Assembly: GCF_019218285.1 (NCBI RefSeq)
Contig: NZ_JAHUZG010000002.1
Span: forward strand, 434,001 to 498,000
Length of the DNA: 64,000 bases
Direction of reading: 5' to 3'
Source of the DNA: Antarctobacter sediminis
GTDB taxonomy: Bacteria; Pseudomonadota; Alphaproteobacteria; Rhodobacterales; Rhodobacteraceae
Of this stretch, positions 60,862 to 64,000 are shown piece by piece. Every line of letters begins with the position of its first letter. Positions within the stretch are counted from its first letter, which is position 1. A program made the position numbers and the translations under genes. A model generated the notes under the pieces. The model had not been told where the DNA came from and made no database searches. It was given only the letters and a program-made list of their open reading frames with translations.

Positions 60862-61931
60862 AGGGACTGTGGAGGCACCCTCGCACCGGGCTCCCATATT
60901 ACCGCACTCGCAGGGGAGGAAAGACGTTGCTGGTTCCGCTGCCTGTGGACCTAGCAGAAGACCACCCGGACTTCATCGCGGCCTGGGCCGAGGCCGCGCG
61001 CGGCGCGAAAGTTGAAAAACCCGCAGGCGGTACCCTGGCCAGCACATGGAATGCCGCGCTCGCCTCTGACAGTTTTTACACCTACAGCCGCGGATACCGC
61101 GCCATCATTGAGCGCGAGGCCGGGCGGATCACTGAGAAAGCCGGGAAGGTCAAAGCTGCGGCCATTGCAACCCGTCACGTCCGGGCCGATGTGATGCAAG
61201 CCGAGAACCCGGAGGCGCGGCTAAAAGCATGGCGCGTCTGGGCTGCGATCTGCCTGCCGATGGGGTGGATTATCGAAGACCCAACACACGGAATCAAAAA
61301 GCCGCGCCGCGCCGCGTCCACGGGACATCCGACATGGGCGCGTCCCGAGATCGACGCTTTCCGCAATGCATACCGTATCGGAACCACCGCCCGTGCGGTG
61401 ATGGAATTGACCTACTGGACCGGCGCACGGATCGGGGACGTGGTGATGATAGGCCCTCAGCACGTCGAAAAGGACGGCGTCCTGTGCTTTCGCCAATCCA
61501 AGACCGGCGACATGGCCTATGTTCCCTGGTCCTGCGCCCTCCCGGATTGGGCTGCGCATATGGAAGACGATAGGGAGCTTTGCAAGGAAGCGGTCGCGCA
61601 CCTATCAGGCGGGCTGACATTCCTGCAAACCAACAGGAAACGCCCGAGGTCGCACAAGAGTGCCGGCCAGGACATTTCGGCCGCCTGTCGTGCCATCGGA
61701 CTCGAACGCAGCGCTCACGGTCTCAGAAAGGCGCGCGCCGTGGCACTGGCCGACTCAGGTGCCACCACCTCGCAGATCGGTGCCTGGACCGGGCATCGCA
61801 GCCTCTCTGAGATAGCCCATTACACCCGCGAATGGGACCGGCGCAGCGCCGTGCGCGGAACGAGAACAGAACGTGAATTGGAAACCAGAACCGACCAGAT
61901 TGGAAACCAGATCCGCAAGGCTCAGAAATAA
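60858..61931 (+). CDS. int: Tyrosine recombinase integrase
   Basis: A 357-residue phage integrase. An N-terminal arm (RHPRTGLPYYRTRRGGKTLL) and a SAM-like core-binding domain (SFYTYSRGYRAIIEREAGRI) precede the catalytic domain. Its Arg I is in YWTGARIGDVVMIG, the His-x2-Arg in SAHGLRKARAVAL, and the His and nucleophile Tyr in TGHRSLSEIAHYTREWDRRS. A TTG start at 60858 overlaps the preceding stop. It lies 19 bp from attR in tRNA-Arg and should integrate and, with help, excise the element. Confidence 0.92.
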   Translation: MKGLWRHPRTGLPYYRTRRGGKTLLVPLPVDLAEDHPDFIAAWAEAARGAKVEKPAGGTLASTWNAALASDSFYTYSRGYRAIIEREAGRITEKAGKVKAAAIATRHVRADVMQAENPEARLKAWRVWAAICLPMGWIIEDPTHGIKKPRRAASTGHPTWARPEIDAFRNAYRIGTTARAVMELTYWTGARIGDVVMIGPQHVEKDGVLCFRQSKTGDMAYVPWSCALPDWAAHMEDDRELCKEAVAHLSGGLTFLQTNRKRPRSHKSAGQDISAACRAIGLERSAHGLRKARAVALADSGATTSQIGAWTGHRSLSEIAHYTREWDRRSAVRGTRTERELETRTDQIGNQIRKAQK

Positions 61932-61949
61932 AAAGACTTTTTTGGAAGG

Positions 61950-61966
61950 TGGCGACCCCGGCAGGA
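61950..61966. repeat. attR: 17-bp core in the tRNA-Arg 3' end
   Basis: TGGCGACCCCGGCAGGA, identical to attL at 26504-26520. Integration here leaves the tRNA intact because the phage end restores its 3' part. Confidence 0.85.
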
Positions 61967-62026
61967 TTCGAACCTGCAACCTGCCCCTTAGGAGGGGGCT
62001 GCTCTATCCAGTTGAGCCACGGGGCC
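61950..62026 (-). tRNA. tRNA-Arg(CCT)
   Basis: A 77-nt tRNA gene with encoded CCA. The acceptor stem is GGCCCCG / CGGGGTC, the D-stem GCTC/GAGC, and the anticodon loop CTCCTAA gives CCT for Arg (AGG). The T arm is GCAGG-TTCGAAT-CCTGC. It serves as the prophage attachment site, with its 3' end facing the element. Confidence 0.95.
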
Positions 62027-62148
62027 GTGCTAGCCTCCTTAACCTGCCTTGCAAGCCTTGTCATCCCGGATGCACAAGGTGACGCCCGCCCTTGCGCAGC
62101 GCCCTGATTGCGGTAACGTATCGCTATCTTTCGAAAAGGAATTCCCCC

Positions 62149-63174
62149 TTGGCCGCCGACGATACCCGCCCCCTGACCCTTCGCGATGTCTCCGAAGCTT
62201 CCGGCGTTTCGGAAATGACAGTCAGCCGCGTCCTGCGCAACCGTGGTGACGTGAGTCAGGCGACCCGTGAAAAGGTGTTGGAAGCCGCCAAAACACTGGG
62301 ATACGTGCCGAACAAGATCGCCGGGGCACTGGCCAGCCAGCGGGTCAACCTTGTCGCGGTGATCATTCCGTCCCTGCGCAACATGGTCTTCCCCGAGGTT
62401 TTGTCCGGTATCAGCAGCGTGCTGGAAGAAACCGAATTACAGCCTGTCGTCGGCGTCACCGACTACCTGCCCGAGAAAGAAGAGCGCGTTCTTTACGAAA
62501 TGCTCTCATGGCGGCCATCGGGCGTCATCGTCGCCGGTCTGGAACATACCGAAGCCGCGCGCGCCATGCTCAAGGCCAGCGGCATTCCCGTGGTCGAGAT
62601 CATGGACACGGACGGCAAGCCGATCGACTGCGCCGTGGGGATTTCGCATCGCCGCGCCGGGCGCGAGATGGCCCGTGCGATCCTGAAACAGGGCTACCGA
62701 AACATCGGGTTCATGGGCACAAAGATGCCGCTGGACCACCGGGCCCGCAAACGCTTTGAAGGCTTCACCGAGGCGCTGGCCAAGGAAGGCGTCGAAGTCG
62801 TCGACCAGGAATTCTACTCGGGCGGTTCGGCGCTGGCCAAGGGCCGCGAGATGACCAAGGCCATGCTTGAGCGCGAGCCCGAGCTGGACTTCCTTTACTA
62901 CTCGAATGACATGATCGCGGCGGGTGGCCTTTTGCACCTGCTGGACGCGGGCATCGACATCCCCGGCCAAGTTGGGCTTGCAGGTTTCAACGGGGTCGAG
63001 TTGCTGGACGGCCTGCCGCGCAAACTGGCCACTATGGATGCCTGCCGGGCCGAGATCGGCCGGAAAGCGGCTCAGATCATCGCCAGCCGCGTCGAAAACC
63101 CCGAGGCTGAGATCGATCCGATCCTTGAACTGACGCCCAAGCTGGACTTCGGGGATACGTTGAAACGGCGCTGA
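62149..63174 (+). CDS. LacI-family transcriptional regulator
   Basis: A 341-residue regulator. The DNA-binding head LRDVSEASGVSEMTVSRVLR and hinge PNKIAGALASQRVNLVAVII are typical. A periplasmic-binding-like sugar domain follows (FLYYSNDMIAAGGLLHLLDA). I prefer the TTG at 62149 (preceded by AAAAGGAA) over the upstream ATG at 62092, because homologues start about ten residues before the helix-turn-helix. The text resembles gluconate/GntR-like LacI members. Its target is unknown; no sugar genes lie beside it on this side. Confidence 0.85.
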   Translation: MAADDTRPLTLRDVSEASGVSEMTVSRVLRNRGDVSQATREKVLEAAKTLGYVPNKIAGALASQRVNLVAVIIPSLRNMVFPEVLSGISSVLEETELQPVVGVTDYLPEKEERVLYEMLSWRPSGVIVAGLEHTEAARAMLKASGIPVVEIMDTDGKPIDCAVGISHRRAGREMARAILKQGYRNIGFMGTKMPLDHRARKRFEGFTEALAKEGVEVVDQEFYSGGSALAKGREMTKAMLEREPELDFLYYSNDMIAAGGLLHLLDAGIDIPGQVGLAGFNGVELLDGLPRKLATMDACRAEIGRKAAQIIASRVENPEAEIDPILELTPKLDFGDTLKRR

Positions 63175-63186
63175 GGCGCCGTTTCA
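63161..63186. terminator. Bidirectional terminator overlapping both stop codons
   Basis: TGAAACGGCGC-TGAG-GCGCCGTTTCA, an 11-bp perfect stem with a 4-nt loop. The loop starts with the LacI-gene TGA (63172-63174) and the right arm contains the cmk stop (63184-63186). It separates the two convergent genes. Confidence 0.7.
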
Positions 63187-63798
63187 CTCGGTCGCACCTG
63201 CGCGTTTCACGATGGCAATCGCCTCGGCCACCGCGGCCTCGATGCTCATGCGCGACGTGTCCAGCGTGACTGCATCCTCGGCAGGTTTCAGCGGTGCATC
63301 TGCACGGTTCATGTCGCGCGCATCCCGGGCCAGCACGTCGGCCAGAACCTCGTTCTGCGTCACCTCGTGACCAGACGCCAACAGTTCACGCCAACGACGC
63401 TCTGCCCGCACCTCGGGCCCCGCGATCACGAACAGCTTGGCCTCGGCCTCCGGACAAATCACGGTCCCGATATCCCGTCCGTCAAGAACCGCGCCGCCCG
63501 CACGCCGGGCAAAGGCGCGCTGCACATCAATCAGCGCCGCCCGCACCTCGGGCAACGCCGCCACTTTCGAGGCTGCCTGCGCCACGTCGGGCCCGCGCAG
63601 GTCGGCCGCATCCAGTCCGGTCAGGTCCAGCTGCAACGCCGCGTCCAGTGGCGGCGTGCCTTTCAGCATCTCACGGCCGACGGCACGATACAGCAACCCG
63701 GTGTCCAAATGGGCAAACCCGAAATGCGCCGCCAACTGGCGTGCGATCGTGCCTTTGCCGCTGGCCGCCGGACCGTCAATGGCGATGGTAAAGCTCAC
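63184..63798 (-). CDS. cmk: Cytidylate kinase
   Basis: A 204-residue nucleoside monophosphate kinase. P-loop [30 protein letters not shown], the CMP-binding [20 protein letters not shown] and the lid region [12 protein letters not shown] are all present. It phosphorylates CMP and dCMP. It lies directly downstream of aroA, the usual order in Rhodobacterales. Confidence 0.95.
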   Translation of the reverse strand: MSFTIAIDGPAASGKGTIARQLAAHFGFAHLDTGLLYRAVGREMLKGTPPLDAALQLDLTGLDAADLRGPDVAQAASKVAALPEVRAALIDVQRAFARRAGGAVLDGRDIGTVICPEAEAKLFVIAGPEVRAERRWRELLASGHEVTQNEVLADVLARDARDMNRADAPLKPAEDAVTLDTSRMSIEAAVAEAIAIVKRAGATE

Positions 63799-63830
63799 AA
63801 CTGCCTCCTTCGGATCCAGACGCGGCCTGG

Positions 63831-64000
<170 letters not shown>

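Larger units (their letters stand above)
26504..61966. mobile_element. Integrated siphophage-type prophage (about 35.5 kb)
   Basis: Bounded by the 17-bp direct repeats above, the element contains attL-side cargo, lysis, tail and head genes, terminases and replication genes, an immunity region and an integrase next to attR. Head genes (HK97-type portal, ClpP-like protease, capsid) and tail genes (tape measure, frameshifted chaperone, tail tip) define a long non-contractile-tailed phage. All structural genes read through without damage. The cargo genes at 26.8-29.6 kb are visibly richer in A/T than the rest. Confidence 0.9.

Overview
The window is high-GC alphaproteobacterial DNA, most likely from a marine Rhodobacteraceae (Roseobacter-type) bacterium. 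The evidence is the aroA-cmk pair, the heme-uptake operon with its own ExbB/ExbD/TonB, TRAP transporters, a BKACE/carnitine-dehydrogenase pair, and a prophage in a tRNA-Arg(CCT) gene. No species can be named from sequence alone.

Host part (1-26,503). At the left edge is a compact uronate-oxidation operon on the minus strand: FadR-type regulator, SMP-30 lactonase, uronate dehydrogenase (cut by the edge). From 2.3 to 7.6 kb lies a decayed locus: remnants of an S/N-oxide reductase joined to a possible solute receptor, an indolepyruvate oxidoreductase, a PanB-like enzyme, a Rieske oxygenase fused by deletion to a DmdA/GcvT-like remnant, and a GntR regulator. All carry frameshifts, stops or deletions. 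A small secreted basic protein and a DUF3592 protein follow. From 9.1 to 17.9 kb is a complete heme-import system: a minus-strand operon hmuS-hmuT-hmuU-hmuV, a periplasmic protein, exbB, exbD, a second exbD and tonB, divergent from the receptor gene hmuR. One ExbD keeps the transmembrane Asp of the proton path; the other has Asn. Two tandem SGNH-type membrane acyltransferases follow, the first with a stop at codon 3. Then come a carnitine-type catabolic pair (BKACE and a frameshifted L-carnitine dehydrogenase) and a TRAP transporter whose receptor gene is truncated.

Prophage (26,504-61,966, about 35.5 kb). A 17-bp copy of the tRNA-Arg 3' end at 26,504-26,520 and the intact tRNA at 61,950-62,026 mark attL and attR. 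Next to attL are cargo genes (HicAB, a KilA-N protein, a DUF3800 protein). Next comes a minus-strand siphophage module that, read from 48.9 kb leftwards, runs terminase, portal, protease, HK97 capsid, connectors, tail tube, tail chaperone with an apparent -1 frameshift, tape measure, tail tip, fibre, small membrane proteins, amidase and overlapping spanins. Between 48.9 and 56.8 kb are HNH endonuclease, primase/helicase, toprim primase, a methyltransferase-like gene and several small genes, with a possible replication origin near 50.4-50.7 kb. The switch region at 57.7-58.6 kb has a divergent Cro-like gene and an S24-type CI repressor. Five 12-bp palindromes (GGGAWRYTTCCC) sit in two clusters, between cro and cI and at the promoter of the rightward integrase operon (59.3-61.9 kb).

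Right flank (62-64 kb): a LacI-family regulator, cmk and the end of aroA, as in ordinary host chromosome.

The prophage structural genes look intact, with no frameshifts other than the presumed programmed one, so it could be inducible. Decay is confined to the host catabolic loci on the left.
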